Of a stretch of 64,000 nt of DNA, positions 40,887-51,835 are shown piece by piece (position 1 is the first letter of the stretch; every line of letters starts with the position of its first letter). The notes under the pieces were generated by a model. That model had not been told where the DNA came from. It was given only the letters and a program-made list of their open reading frames with translations, and ran no database searches. The stretch covers positions 1,550,001-1,614,000 of the forward strand of contig CP114119.1 in the NCBI GenBank assembly GCA_029959195.1, given 5' to 3'. Origin of the DNA: Dictyophora rubrovolvata. Lineage: Eukaryota; Basidiomycota; Agaricomycetes; Phallales; Phallaceae. The position numbers were made by a program, and so were the translations under genes.

Positions 40887-43061
40887 TTACAGTGTAGGCT
40901 TTGCCTCCACATTTAGACGTAAACTTTGCACGAAGGTGTTCAAGCCAGACGTGATGACTTCAAGGGAGCGACGGTTTGCATTCAATAACGCAAGCTGGCT
41001 TTTTGCAATGTCACCCGCGTGCACCCAGGCTGAAATGGCTTGAACTAAGGATGAACGCCTGCGTTCAAAAGCTCGTTCTTTCTTTCGTATAGAAATTTGC
41101 GTGTTGGAGATCTGGGTAATAACAGCAAGAATTTTGTCTTGCCATTGGTTGTCTTTATCCCGCAGCTGTTGTTCGAACTGATATTGACTTTCTTCGAATT
41201 CCCGTTCTTTATCTGCGAGGAGCTGGTGGATGCGTTCTTCTAAAACTTTGACTTGCAAAGCTAAGTCTGACGCTTCTTGTTCCCGGCTTTGACGTAGGCT
41301 AAGGAGTCGTTGTTCTAATTGCTCAATCCGTGCGTCCCGCTCGGAACAATTTGACTGAGTGGCACCAAGCTTCGTTTTGAGATCCTGAATCGTGCTCTCA
41401 CGAAAATCGGAGATCTTGTTCCCCACAGGAGTCGAGGGAGACGAGTTACCGGAGGTAGGAAACAGTATTTGTGATATCGATGAATAACTATTTCGACTCC
41501 CGGTGACTGGAGATGGCGTTTGCGGCTCAGACGGTAGCACGAATGGATTAGGAGATTGGGCTTCATCAGGCGAGAATCCAAAGCTCACAAGACGCTCTCG
41601 GAATTCTGGTGTGAAAATTGAAGGTAGAGGTTGAGATAGAAGATGATCAATGTCGCCTGATTTCTCCAGTAGCTGCTGAATGGAAAGTATTGACTGTCGA
41701 GGATCAGTTGAAGTCATAGTCATAGAACGAGAAGAGTGAGGTGTTTGGGGAGAGAAAGCTAGCGGAGAAAGGAAAACATTATTGGCACTCTCCTTGGAAA
41801 TCTGTACTTTCAACTCGCTGTTTCCAGTGGTAGTTTCGACAACAGGTTTAACCGGTGAGACTACCGTGGTCAGGAGCGCGGAGACATCGTTCGCGTCGAT
41901 ACTGTCCAAGCTTGCACTTTCAAGATAAGGGCTGAGAGGTGGAGAAAGTAAAGAGGTGCCGGTGATTTCGGGCATCTGGAAAGGATTGGATGGAGATAAT
42001 TCCACTTTCGCTATTTCGGAAGGTGAGACCCGTCGCCGCGTATTTCGGGACAGAGGCGACTGAAGGTGCAATCCAAGACTTTTCTTGCTTGAACCTGACA
42101 CAGGTGTGTTTCTCTGCGAGGCAGCCGATGCAGGTCTAGACACTGCTGCTTGGTTCGCACTTAAACGGGAAACGGAGGAAGGCGATGTTTTGACAACCTT
42201 AGGACGAGATGAATCGAGTGACCTTGAGCTCTTATGAAGGACCAACTTTTGGGGTGACGAAGTTGATGCCAATGGAAGAGAAACAGGAACAAGGGGTTTG
42301 CGGGCTACCCTTCGTGGAAGCGGACTAACAGGACGTTCGACTTGGACGAAGTCAGTATCGTCGTCATCTTCGGTGACGCTTTTCTCCTCGTCGCCCAGTC
42401 TAACAGCCTTATCGGATTCGTAATCGTTGGACCGTTTCTTACTGCTTTTATGTGGCTCAGACCTGCTCGGAGTAACTTTGCCCTTGTACTTCGGAAGACT
42501 CGACGGTGCGGGACCTTTGGGATGCAAAGTAGACGTCAGATTCCGTAACGTCAACGAAGCTCGAGACTTCATCGGCTTGCTTATTGACTTGTCGAGGGAA
42601 TCCTTGGCTTTATGTGTCGAGCCCATGTTGTCAGTGGAAGTTGGAGGACGCTTTACAAGTTTGGGGGTTACTTTAGGTGTATCGATGGCTGTGATACTAG
42701 TAGATTTATCGTGACTGATGTCCAGCGAAGCCTGTCGCGATACACGTTTCGAATCAAGTTTAGATTTCAGGTTGCTGTCCGGAGTGCTTCGATCATAAAT
42801 TGCTGTGGAATCTAAATCCGTGCAAGCAGAACTTGAATTCGAATTAGAATCCAAATTTATTTGAATAAGTTGTTTAGAATTGGTCATAATAGCTGCATTT
42901 CTGGCAGCAGGCATTACGGTCGTAGACATTCGTTTGGAGCGTGAAAATGTTTGTTTTGCAGGAGAACCCGCCATTGAATGGGCGTGGACAAAGGTGGATG
43001 ACGTTGGTTTGTTGTTGTCCTCCTCGTGACAACCGCGTGTGTCACATGCAACTTGAACCAT
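40887..43061 (-). CDS. Unknown Ser/Pro-rich protein with C-terminal coiled coil
   Basis: No family recognised. Single exon of about 724 codons, starting at ATG 43061 (MVQVACDTRGCHEEDNNKPT). The frame is open upstream to a non-ATG codon. About 500 residues are disordered and rich in Ser, Pro, Thr and Lys, with many SP/TP sites (RPVSPLPRRVARKPLVPVSL; FSPQTPHSSRSM). A long coiled coil follows at about 41035-41350: RIEQLEQRLLSLRQSREQEA, LALQVKVLEERIHQLLADKE and FEESQYQFEQQLRDKDNQWQ. A short helical end is LLNANRRSLEVITSGLNTFV. It is intronless while nearly all its neighbours are split. Its stop is 78 bp from the KNL1 stop, tail to tail. A cytoskeletal or septation role would fit the composition but is only a guess. 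Confidence 0.7.
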   Translation of the reverse strand: MVQVACDTRGCHEEDNNKPTSSTFVHAHSMAGSPAKQTFSRSKRMSTTVMPAARNAAIMTNSKQLIQINLDSNSNSSSACTDLDSTAIYDRSTPDSNLKSKLDSKRVSRQASLDISHDKSTSITAIDTPKVTPKLVKRPPTSTDNMGSTHKAKDSLDKSISKPMKSRASLTLRNLTSTLHPKGPAPSSLPKYKGKVTPSRSEPHKSSKKRSNDYESDKAVRLGDEEKSVTEDDDDTDFVQVERPVSPLPRRVARKPLVPVSLPLASTSSPQKLVLHKSSRSLDSSRPKVVKTSPSSVSRLSANQAAVSRPASAASQRNTPVSGSSKKSLGLHLQSPLSRNTRRRVSPSEIAKVELSPSNPFQMPEITGTSLLSPPLSPYLESASLDSIDANDVSALLTTVVSPVKPVVETTTGNSELKVQISKESANNVFLSPLAFSPQTPHSSRSMTMTSTDPRQSILSIQQLLEKSGDIDHLLSQPLPSIFTPEFRERLVSFGFSPDEAQSPNPFVLPSEPQTPSPVTGSRNSYSSISQILFPTSGNSSPSTPVGNKISDFRESTIQDLKTKLGATQSNCSERDARIEQLEQRLLSLRQSREQEASDLALQVKVLEERIHQLLADKEREFEESQYQFEQQLRDKDNQWQDKILAVITQISNTQISIRKKERAFERRRSSLVQAISAWVHAGDIAKSQLALLNANRRSLEVITSGLNTFVQSLRLNVEAKPTL

Positions 43062-43599
43062 TTCAATACTAGAGGCGCCTGGGGGTCGCAGGGCCCTTGC
43101 ATGCAGGCCGGTGTTTATTTTCAAAATATATTTTCAAATGGTCACTTCACACATACACAGATGTAGCAAAAACCTTAATTCTCGACAATTAAACATTCAT
43201 CGTCGCCCTATTATGCAAACATGCATTGTTTCTAAGATATACCCAGACAATTATTCAGACCCCAATTTCACCAATCCCGCAGGCTATGCGCCCATGATTT
43301 TCTTGATTTTTTTTGGTGCCGAGAAATGTTTTAGAACGAAAATGAATAGAATGACATCACGCACAAAATTTGGCCGTGTAAGCCGCAAGAGGAGCGCAGC
43401 TGATCTAGATCGCTTTCGGAGCAAACGAATTTAAGGTTGCGTTGCACTTTGCCCGCGGGGGAGCTGTTCATGATAAAACCCAAGTAATGTCCGGATTGCA
43501 CATTAAAAGTGGCGTGCACACCCCGAGAATTCAGGAAGACGTCACTCGGAAACGCTCTCGTCTTGAACTTATTGGAGTCGTTTTGTGCATATCGCACGA
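43062..43599. other. Region between the coiled-coil gene and the Helitron remnant
   Basis: The left part should be the promoter of the coiled-coil gene. Short frames on both strands (43111-43434 plus, 43331-43597 minus) have no clear relatives. The right part could be more of the decayed transposon, but I cannot show it. Confidence 0.4.
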
Positions 43600-43992
43600 T
43601 TAAGGATTTCAGAGTGAATGTCGTCAGGAGGGATAGCGGTGATAAAAGGAGGGAGGAAACTTAGGATTAGTCGTCTCCAATTTGCAGTTACACCGACGTA
43701 TGCGTTCACGGAGTATAAGTCACAAGGACAAACAGTAAGCCCGGTCATAGTGGATCTAGCAAAACCTCCGAGTGGGAGAATGACGCCGTTCAACGCGTAC
43801 GTTGCACTTTCAAGATCCAGGAGTCGGGAAAATGTGTGTTTGTTGAGAGAGTTCGACATCGAATTATTTACTCAACCAATGGACGAAGATTTGCATAAAT
43901 TCGATCTTTATTGCAAAAAATGGACAGAGAAAAACACATTAGTAAAACCGCAGAGTCGTTGTTGCCTGAAATCGCATGGGACACATCGGTGA
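43600..43992 (+). mobile_element. Helitron helicase C-terminal remnant
   Basis: Decayed rolling-circle DNA transposon fragment. The plus frame 43618-43992 encodes the last part of a Pif1-type helicase as found in fungal Helitrons: RLQFAVTPTYAFTEYKSQGQ, then TVSPVIVDLAKPPSGRMTP, FNAYVALSRSRSRENVCLL and REFDIELF. The SQGQT block is motif V and the VALSRSRSRENV block is motif VI. The preceding motifs, the Rep domain and any defined ends are missing, and a stop lies directly before the ATG, so this is a relic of about 390 bp. No CTRR hairpin end could be assigned by eye. Confidence 0.75.
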
Positions 43993-44400
43993 GAGAAAAG
44001 ACATATCCGCTGCAAGACATGGAGTAAGAAATCAGTCAAATAAGATAGGTGAGAATTACGGAGAAGAACAAACAGAACGAACTGTGTTTATGGCTTTGTA
44101 AAGCGGGGAAGGGTCCTAATATCAAAACTCCGAGGTAACCGAAGCGGGAAGAAGCCGGCTCATAATCAACACATACATATAAATATAAACGTGCACAAAC
44201 AACGTGCAGATGGAAGCAAATTCTACGGGGGTGATGAGCCCTTGTTGCATGCAAGGGAATTAATATTAAAACGATAACATTCATGGACAACCCAGAGCAC
44301 TGCGAAGAAAACGGATATTATCGCAGATATATATTTTAGTCATAAGTACAATACAAACACCGTCCCTGAGTAAACGTGTGGCGATATTATTTCAGTCAAG
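43993..44400. other. Intergenic stretch, no gene seen
   Basis: About 400 bp between the Helitron relic and the Mpv17-like stop. It is A/T-rich with no supported feature; the right end should be the 3' untranslated region of the Mpv17-like gene. Confidence 0.45.
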
Positions 44401-45469
44401 CTAATGGTGTCGTGCATGGTCTTTAGCCTCCTCCCAAGCTCGCAGTTCCTCCCCTACATCTCGTTGCATTCGTTGATAAATATATGTAGAATCGTGTTTT
44501 TCAACTTTCTCGTGTATTTTAAGAGTCTTATTCTCGCTATGATGACAGTTAGTGGACCTATCGATATGCAGATGCATTGAAAGTGGGGCTTGCCTAGAAT
44601 TCAACAACGAGAGATATAAGGTCCAAAAAACTCCACATGTGGATTGAAATGGTACACGATACGGTAACGGCATATATCTATAGTTTATCATCTGCGAGAC
44701 AAAGCGTATTTGAATATGAATACGACACGTTTACGAAAGCCCACTCACTTGCGCGAAGGGCCAGACCATCCAATTTGCGAGCAAAGCAGGCATGAATAAG
44801 TCGGTAAACTTTTGTTCGATGTCATGAGCCGATCTACGCTCCATAAGTCCCATGGAACTTAGAAAGATGGCCAGCTGCATATCAAAGATCAGAATTAAAT
44901 CGAAAAAAAAAGTAACAAGAGGCTTACCCCAAAAGGAGCCCTAAAATTGACTATGTGTCAGAATTATCCAAGCAAAGACACCTAAGATATACCCACATGA
45001 GAATCTGATCACTGGCCACTCGTTTTGTGACGGCCAAAAGGTTTGCCCTTCTTCCATGTTTCAAAGGGAACTTGAATTCCAGAAATTTGGCCCAGCGGCC
45101 AATAATGGGACCTTTGGAAAATTGTCATAAAATATGTCGGACAGAGACAATTGAATGTGGAAAGACCCATTAGAGCCCCGAAAGCGGCGAATCGTAGTGT
45201 TCTGACTAAGTCGTAGGGAGGTCTTGGGACTTGCATGTTATCTGGATCACGCTTAGCCAACTGACAAGGACATAATTTGAAATGTTAAATGGTTAGATTT
45301 TGCATAAAATTTTGACGAGGCCTCAGTCGAAAAAACCGACCGTTATCTGTGAAGTTTGCGCGACAACGTCGCCGATAGCATTAAGAGTGGCATTGGCACA
45401 GACTAGGGTAAGGGCTGGTCGTCTATTGAAAGCGTTTTGGTAAAATTTGAGGAAAGTAGACATAGCCAT
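44401..45469 (-). CDS. Mpv17/PMP22 family membrane protein
   Basis: Small integral membrane protein of the Mpv17/PMP22 family, found in inner mitochondrial or peroxisomal membranes; some members form channels. The start at 45469 gives MAMSTFLKFYQNAFNRRPAL, then ANATLNAIGDVVAQTSQ. Exons joined by eye give RPPYDLVRTLRFAAFGALMG, GRWAKFLEFKFPLKHGRRAN, LLAVTKRVASDQILM, LAIFLSSMGLMERRSAHDIE and PALLANWMVWPFAQ, then NYRYMPLPYRVPFQSTCGVF and WTLYLSLLNSRQA. The W-x-x-WP-x-x-Q-x-x-N-(F/Y) signature of the family is clear across the last intron. The C-terminal tail of about 50 charged residues (ENKTLKIHEKVEKHDSTYIY) extends past the usual family end. Introns are at least five. It is divergent from ALG10, 144 bp apart. 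Confidence 0.88.
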
Positions 45470-45613
45470 CCATAGACGTTTTGGCTGGGTTATTTTATAT
45501 TGGACACGCACTGGAGCAGCTTTTGGAACGACGAATGAATTTCGTCATGTCACATACCATCTGTCACACTTTTGCCACTCGACCGCGAAAGGAAAATGAG
45601 ATCGGCAAATGCA

Positions 45614-47426
45614 ATGCCGAGCACTCTCCACTATACCGTCTTCTGCGTCGTCAATGTCGTTGTGCTTAAATATGTCAACTCCATCGTCACAAATCCTTAC
45701 ATGGTCAGTTCATTATCCTAATTCCTATTTTTTAATCACTGGAAATCTTCAAGGATGAACCATTTCATATTCCACAAGCACAAGCATACTGTCGAGGTGA
45801 ATGGTCGACTTGGGATCCAAAGATTACAACACCCCCTGGATTGTATGTTATTTAGTCAATCAGAATTCATTCTCTTCTAAGAAAAGATAATTGTCAGATA
45901 TCTCTTAAGCCTAATTATCAATCGTATTTTTATGTTGAAATGCACCATTCCCGTGCTTCGCCTTACACCCTTACTGACGCTGCTTTCTCTTCCAATCGTC
46001 GTCTCTCGATTGACAGCATTCTATCATCGTTTACCACCACCTCGTTCTTTTCTATCGCCCTCTTTAGGGGATACTGCCATTTCAACATTCCCTATTGCTT
46101 GGTTCTTTGGTTTCTTATACTACACAGACGTTCCAAGTCTGATCTCTGTATTACTCACGCTGTTGGCTGCTGTCCATGGTTCACATTACACTGCTGCTCT
46201 GGTTGGAATTTTTTTTTAACCTTCACGCGTCATGTCTTATTACATGTTTATCTAGCTTGGCATTTTGAGTTGTTTCTTCCGCCAGACAAACATTGTGTGG
46301 CTCGCCTATGCGTTCTGCGTAAGCCAATTATACCGTTTCCGATTCATGGCCACATACCCCAAGATTTATGATCCTCCTGCGCTCAGCGTTTCGCCTTGTA
46401 TGTGAAATTCTTTTGTGGTCATCAAATAAACTAAAACTAATGTTTTTCCTCTGGCAGCTGATGTACCCAAAGTTTTTACAAGTCTCATAAAAGTTTCGTA
46501 CTTCATCCTGAAAGACTTCCTGCCTTATCTGCTTTGCCTTATTGTTTTCATCGGTTTCGCCGCGTGGAATGGAGGCATTGTCTTGGGTATTTTTTTTAGT
46601 TTCTATCTCCCTTTAATAATCTCAAACCGATTCTCTTTCGCAGGCGATAAGAGCAATCATACTCCCGTACTTCATATCCCGCAACTTTATTATTTTATCT
46701 TTTTCGCCACTGTTCTTGGCTGGCCTGTGTTCCTCAGTTATGAAGGCGGATTACTCAGTCTTGCTCGCGCAGTTAGATACCGCGTACTTGGAACTTCCCG
46801 GTATGTATTTCTCTTATCCTTGACCTTATCTAGCTATTCTAACTATCCTCATATGTTTTGCTACATTCAGGCGAGCATTGGCGAGCATAGTCCTAATGGC
46901 ACTCATGTCCTGGACTATAACTAAATTTACGTAGGTCAGGCCTCGAAACTCAATAGAGTGCGGTAATCATAGGTTTCTAGTATTCACCATCCATTCTTAC
47001 TCTCGGATAATCGACATTATACCTTCTACATATGGCGTCGAATTTTCCATGCGCATACCCTCGCACCTTATCTATATGTTCCATTCTATGTCATTGCGGG
47101 TTGGTCTTGGTACCTGCTAATAGGCAAGTAAAGCCAGCCATGTTCCCGCCATTCCAGAATCTTATCGTTTTGCTTGCTTAGGCAAGGATCAAACATTTTT
47201 GCAGACAATCGCACTTCCTCTTGCAATTGTTCCCGTTTTACTGCCTACGCCATTGCTCGAGCCTCGGTACTTTGTGATACCTTACATACTCTTCCGCATC
47301 CAAATCATTGACTTGCCAACCTCGGTTGTTAGCATTGAATGGGCATGGTATACATTAATAAATCTAGTGACCATGTATGTTTTCTTATACAAAGAGCGTG
47401 CCGGAGTAGGGAGGTTTATGTGGTGA
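45614..47426 (+). CDS. ALG10: ALG10, dolichyl-P-Glc alpha-1,2-glucosyltransferase
   Basis: ER membrane enzyme (DIE2/ALG10) that adds the last glucose to the lipid-linked oligosaccharide before N-glycan transfer. ATG 45614 gives [20 protein letters not shown]. An intron (gtcagt...cttcaag) joins the family signature [20 protein letters not shown], then [12 protein letters not shown], a luminal loop thought to be catalytic. Many hydrophobic segments follow: [57 protein letters not shown] (about 46510-46575), [20 protein letters not shown] and [16 protein letters not shown]. The end [10 protein letters not shown] at 47426 matches the typical R-F-hydrophobic-W terminus of the family, which fixes the stop. 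An overlapping frame that runs to 47557 is a shadow. Its 3' end is 34 bp from the Mtq2 stop. Confidence 0.93.
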
Positions 47427-47460
47427 TCATGATGATGACCTGTATTCTAACTGCATTTGT

Positions 47461-48453
47461 TTATTTAATCCCTGTTTTCCTAAAACGCAGAATATACAAA
47501 TGTTCTCTACCAGCCCGTCGTTCCAAACAAACCTTAGTGACATTATTCATTATTTGAGCTTTTGGATGATGCTGTGGTATGGATACCGTGACGTACCTCG
47601 CTGGGTAGTGCGTAGTCAACCCACATGCGATGTCGGATACTTTGTACATCGTTAGCCTTGAGTACAACAAGGTAAAACAGTCCGTTCAGTGAAAGATATT
47701 CCTGCAAGAAATGACTGAGACCCCAAGTCGATTGAACTTGTGTTTCACCACCTACAACCACCACCCGTAAGAATTCATTAGTGACCTGCATCCCTAACAA
47801 ACCGCCGGACCAGGAGCACTCTATATCCCGCTTTTCCTGTGCCAAACACAATTCGTCTTCACCAGTTGGTACGTACGGAGGATTGAAGAGGATGATGTCT
47901 ATTCTGCCTCTTAGGCGTTCTCGAAAAGGCTGCGCGAAGGAAGCTTGGACAGGATGGAGGAGAACCTTTTCATTGAAACTATAACCTGTTCGGCGCGAAG
48001 TCAACTGTGAATTATGGACATACTTTATTCGTTGTTCCTGTTCGCAGTGTACAATCGTTGGCGAAAGAGTTGATGTCCGTGCAAAGATAGACTAGGGGGT
48101 CCTTTAACAAGAAGTTCGTAGACAGTATATATCGCACTCACGGCACCTTGGCCCTAGTAATTTTGCTACAAATGCAGACACACAGCCTGAACCAGATCTA
48201 TTTCTTTTGGATTGGATTGGATCATAACACTAAAATGCGGGGCCGTACCCAACTTCCAAGCAAACATTTGGTTGTAATGACGACAAGAGCTCAGCATCTT
48301 GCTCCAATGCATCCACGAGAAGAAATGTATCCTCTTAGAGTTCATATTATTTGAAAATTTATAATTACTAAAGGTGGAATACAGACCGGCAGGCTCATAA
48401 ACATGATTATAAGCAGACGGAACGAGATGTGAGAGATCAGGTAGTGGAAACAT
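47461..48453 (-). CDS. MTQ2: Mtq2/HemK2-type eRF1 glutamine methyltransferase
   Basis: AdoMet-dependent enzyme that methylates the Gln of the GGQ motif in release factor eRF1, acting with Trm112. The start at 48453 gives MFPLPDLSHLVPSAYNHVYE plus PA, and an intron joins EDTFLLVDALEQDAELLSSL, then PNVCLEVG (motif I, completed across an intron). The catalytic NPPY is seen in IDIILFNPPYVPTGEDEL (about 47860-47910). DIECSWSGGLLGMQV matches the usual WAGG-type block with Ser for Ala. The last intron (gtacgt...cactaag) leads to VCLERRAGREHLYILRFRKT plus GIK, a tail typical of Mtq2; reading through that donor instead gives an unrelated end. The start codon is 34 bp downstream of the kinesin stop on the same strand. 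Confidence 0.92.
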
Positions 48454-48487
48454 TGAAAGATTGAAGTGTGACGACTCTAAACGAACT

Positions 48488-51400
48488 TTATGAAATCTTC
48501 CTACTATTCCTCGTCAACCGTCGAATACTTCCACCGTTATCAACTGTCGGATTCACTTTCTCTGTAAAAGCTACGATGTCTGTCTCTGTCAGGATGTTTT
48601 TTTTGCCCAGAATGCTGATTCGAAAACTATCGGTCAGTTTTGCCAGCCGAGGGTAAACTAACCCACTTACCGTTTCTTCTTCTTTGGCACATCTATTTCA
48701 CCTTCCCTTGGCACGTATTCAGCATCCGGTCCGGCATACATGATACTTTTCTGGCGTGCCTGCTTGTCCGGGATAACCGCCACAGAATCCTCAAACTGAT
48801 CTTCGGCACGGTTCAAAAGGCTGTCGAACGATACTCGCTGCTTCGTTACTGTGGTTAAACTATCATGAACCATTGCATTTTTATGTTTGGTCTTCTTGAT
48901 TGCCGCTGGTGTCGTGGGTTGCGCTGCCGCCATAGCTATACCTAAGGAGCTTTCAATGTCGTCGTCAGGAGTCAGACTATGAGAATCGGGGATGGGGTCC
49001 AGATCCCGGGAGTTGCTTTCTCCTTCCTCATTCTCCCAAACTTTATCTTCGCCTTCAGTCGAGGTATAACTGGATGAAATAGCTTCTTCCTCTTCCGCAA
49101 AGCTAAATAAGCCCAAGTCTCCAGACGAATCTTCTGTGATAACCACATGCGAAAGGGGTCGTTTCCTAGCTAATGGACTTGCATGCTCATCCACTTAACA
49201 ATGATAAGTTGAAATAATGGATGCCCTTTCGCGAATCATCTTACCGGATGTTTGTGATGACTCATCACTGCTTGTTTCCACAGTCTACCAGAATCATACA
49301 TCAAAAACTTGCATTTTTGCACAATGTGAGCCTACCAAGCTTCTCTCAATATCCATCTCCTCTTCGATGTCCGAAAGATTTCCATCTACGGAATGACCTA
49401 CTGGGGCGACAAACTGAGCTTGACACAGCATGTCAATTTTTCTATCAATTTTCAGTTGGTTTTCCTCAAGCTATAGGGCAGTGTTAATTATGTCTTAGAG
49501 TGTCGTCCAACTCTGACCTCATTTCGCATCCTATTTGCGTACATTCTTTCCATCTGCGACATTCTTCCTTCCATTTCTTGAATAACTTCTTCTCTGATCG
49601 CAGATTCTGTCAGAACACATCTCATCTCAGCTTCGAATAACTACGCAAAAGGAGTGAAAAAAAACGTATCGACCCAGATTGCATTCATTACTTACCCGAA
49701 TCCGCAGTTCCTCCACGCGTTCGAACAAAGCCTCTATGAGAGGATTGTTGGGCTCCCAGTCCGCTTCATCATCTTCGTCTTCTTCCTCTACAAATAAAGT
49801 TTGTTCGAACGTGGCTGAAAATCAAACTCAAACGATTTCCTTACCTTCCATGATGTCAACTTGTTTTTCTGTCAATTTGGCATCCTTTTCTCCAACCGAA
49901 AGGGTTACTTTCCTGTAGTTAGTTTGAGGAGCTAGGCGAGGGATTGCGGAAGGCGGTGGCCGTTTTTGAGCAGCAATATGTACATCTCTTGCCAATGCCG
50001 AAAATTTCATCACGTTGGAATTTTCGTCAAATCCTGTATCACATGGATTGATATTAACGATCATAGCCTATTGTGACCTGTTCAGAAGCGAAGCAATATG
50101 GCAGTGGTCAGGAAAAGAACTTACAGCTTTCCCATTTCCAACGAAAAAGTCTTGAAATATCTCTGTTAGTTTTGAATGTCTAAATGGAATTAGGTTCAGT
50201 CTAGCGTTGTGGGGTGTTGACGCCAAGGCAAGTTTCTTCTGATTCATTCGTATAGCTTCCAGGCACTGGCCTAAAACCATGAGTGATTTGTTTATGTTCC
50301 CAGCCTCCTTAAGTCGTTCTCCACTGCTCTGGGTATTGTTAACTCGTTCAGACCCGGCTAAATCTACAATGGAGAGTCGTGAAACCTGTACCGCATTTAT
50401 ATCCTATAAAAAGTCATTGACAGCTTCCAAAAATTCAGCTGAAAATAGAGCTTACGGGGTTATTTCTCCTAGATTTCATGACTTTTATGGTAAAAACACT
50501 ATGCGACCGACTACTAGCTTGGTTGGCCAATGTACCAAAAACTCTCCGATTGATTTGTCCCAATTTTACAATGGCTTTAGCTTCCTCTGTAGTTCGAACT
50601 CTAATCTCTCGGAGATTTGCAATGTATTTGCCGCCGTCCGGGTCATTTTTCAAGGCTAAAGCTTTTCGCTTGAAAAGGAATGAATCAGAGTTACTTGAAG
50701 CCAATCCTCCAGGAAGGCCAGTGTTGCCAAACCCATTCACTGAGTAATGTCGAGGTTGAGAAGGTGGGATGCTGGTCGAATCAAAAGAAGACGTATCCAA
50801 TAGGCTGAATACTTTCTCGTTGTATATTTCGAAGTAGGAAATCCATACGGAGTATTCATACTCTTTGTCGACGTGCACAACTTCGTGAATGCAAAGTTAG
50901 GGAGGAAGTCCAGATTAATGTACATAATCATCGTGCTTTACCAGTTTCATCGTAATCATCCCAACCCGGATGGCTCACGACCATGTCACCCAGCACACTT
51001 TCACAAGTCGAAGAAAGATCTACTGCTGTCAAACTTGATCTCGCGCTCTCATTATCGTCGCTGTCATATTCGACTCCGGCCAAACGAACGGGGCGCAACT
51101 AGAAGATCTCAAGATAACAAAAGGAAACAACATCGGAGATACAACGTACAAGTGCGTCACTATGCAAGCCGTCCAGGCTATTGAATACCACATCTAGAAT
51201 TCTGGGTAACAAGCCCGCGGATCCTTTACTATTTCCGCCTTGTATGGTGTAAGTCTTGCCCGAGTTAGTCACACCATATGCGAATAGTAGACCATTTTGT
51301 CCATTCAGGAGGTCTCGTATCAGCGGGAGGCCAACATCCGTGAAAAATTCAGATTGTTGAGTTTCCGGAGGAAAAACCTTGGTAAATGTATAAACTGACC

Positions 51401-51835
51401 CGGTGTTTGATTGTCGTGACCGGGGAGAGGGGTCGGCCATTCGAACAGAGGTGTCGGATAAGGCTATGAGGTATGGCTTTGTTATTGGGACGTCTTCAGA
51501 TTTATGTGGTCGAATTCGTAGGAAAGCCTGAAATAAACAAAACATTAGCCTCGAAGATGATACAGTTAACAGAACACCTGACGCACCTTGATTGGCTGCT
51601 TCTCCGTCGTTTCATCTTCAATACCCCCCGACCGTGCAATTTTGACTTGTTGCTTGTCTGTATCCTTGGAATTCGGAGGCGTGCGACGAGTCAATTTCTT
51701 TACAGGAGATAAGGGTTCAACTTCTTTCACTGCGTTGGTTTTGCTTGTAGCCCGAGTAACGCGGGGAGTGGGAGTTGGAATCACTCTGTTATAAGCCAAA
51801 GTGCGCTTGTTCTGTGCAGGTGTTACAGGTTTCAT
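48488..51835 (-). CDS. Kinesin-6 family motor (KIF20/KIF23-like)
   Basis: Plus-end microtubule motor of the kinesin-6 group, whose members act at the spindle midzone and in cytokinesis. The start at 51835 gives MKPVTPAQNKRTLAYNRVIP. The motor begins at about 51540 (AFLRIRPHKSEDVPI). The P-loop is GVTNSGKTYTIQGG, and GVTNSGKT in place of GQTGSGKT is a kinesin-6 mark. A long insert follows, then YSVWISYFEIYNEKVFSLLD, NRRVFGTLANQASSRSHSVF (switch I), SRLSIVDLAGSERV (switch II, split), LKEAGNINKSLMVLGQCLEA and LIPFRHSKLTEIFQDFFVGN. A coiled coil lies at 49330-49760 and an acidic tail at 48680-49190. The nominal stop after PKKKKR lies on a good donor (gtaagt); splicing to gaccgatag gives FRISILGKKNILTETDIVAF and a stop at 48488. 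Confidence 0.9.

Noticed and set aside
43331-43597. 88-residue minus-strand frame next to the Helitron relic
   Set aside because: I looked for helicase motifs on this strand and saw none; the strand also disagrees with the relic.
47339-47557. Longer ALG10 end in another frame
   Set aside because: The RFMW terminus at 47426 matches the family end, and the longer frame would run into the MTQ2 coding region.
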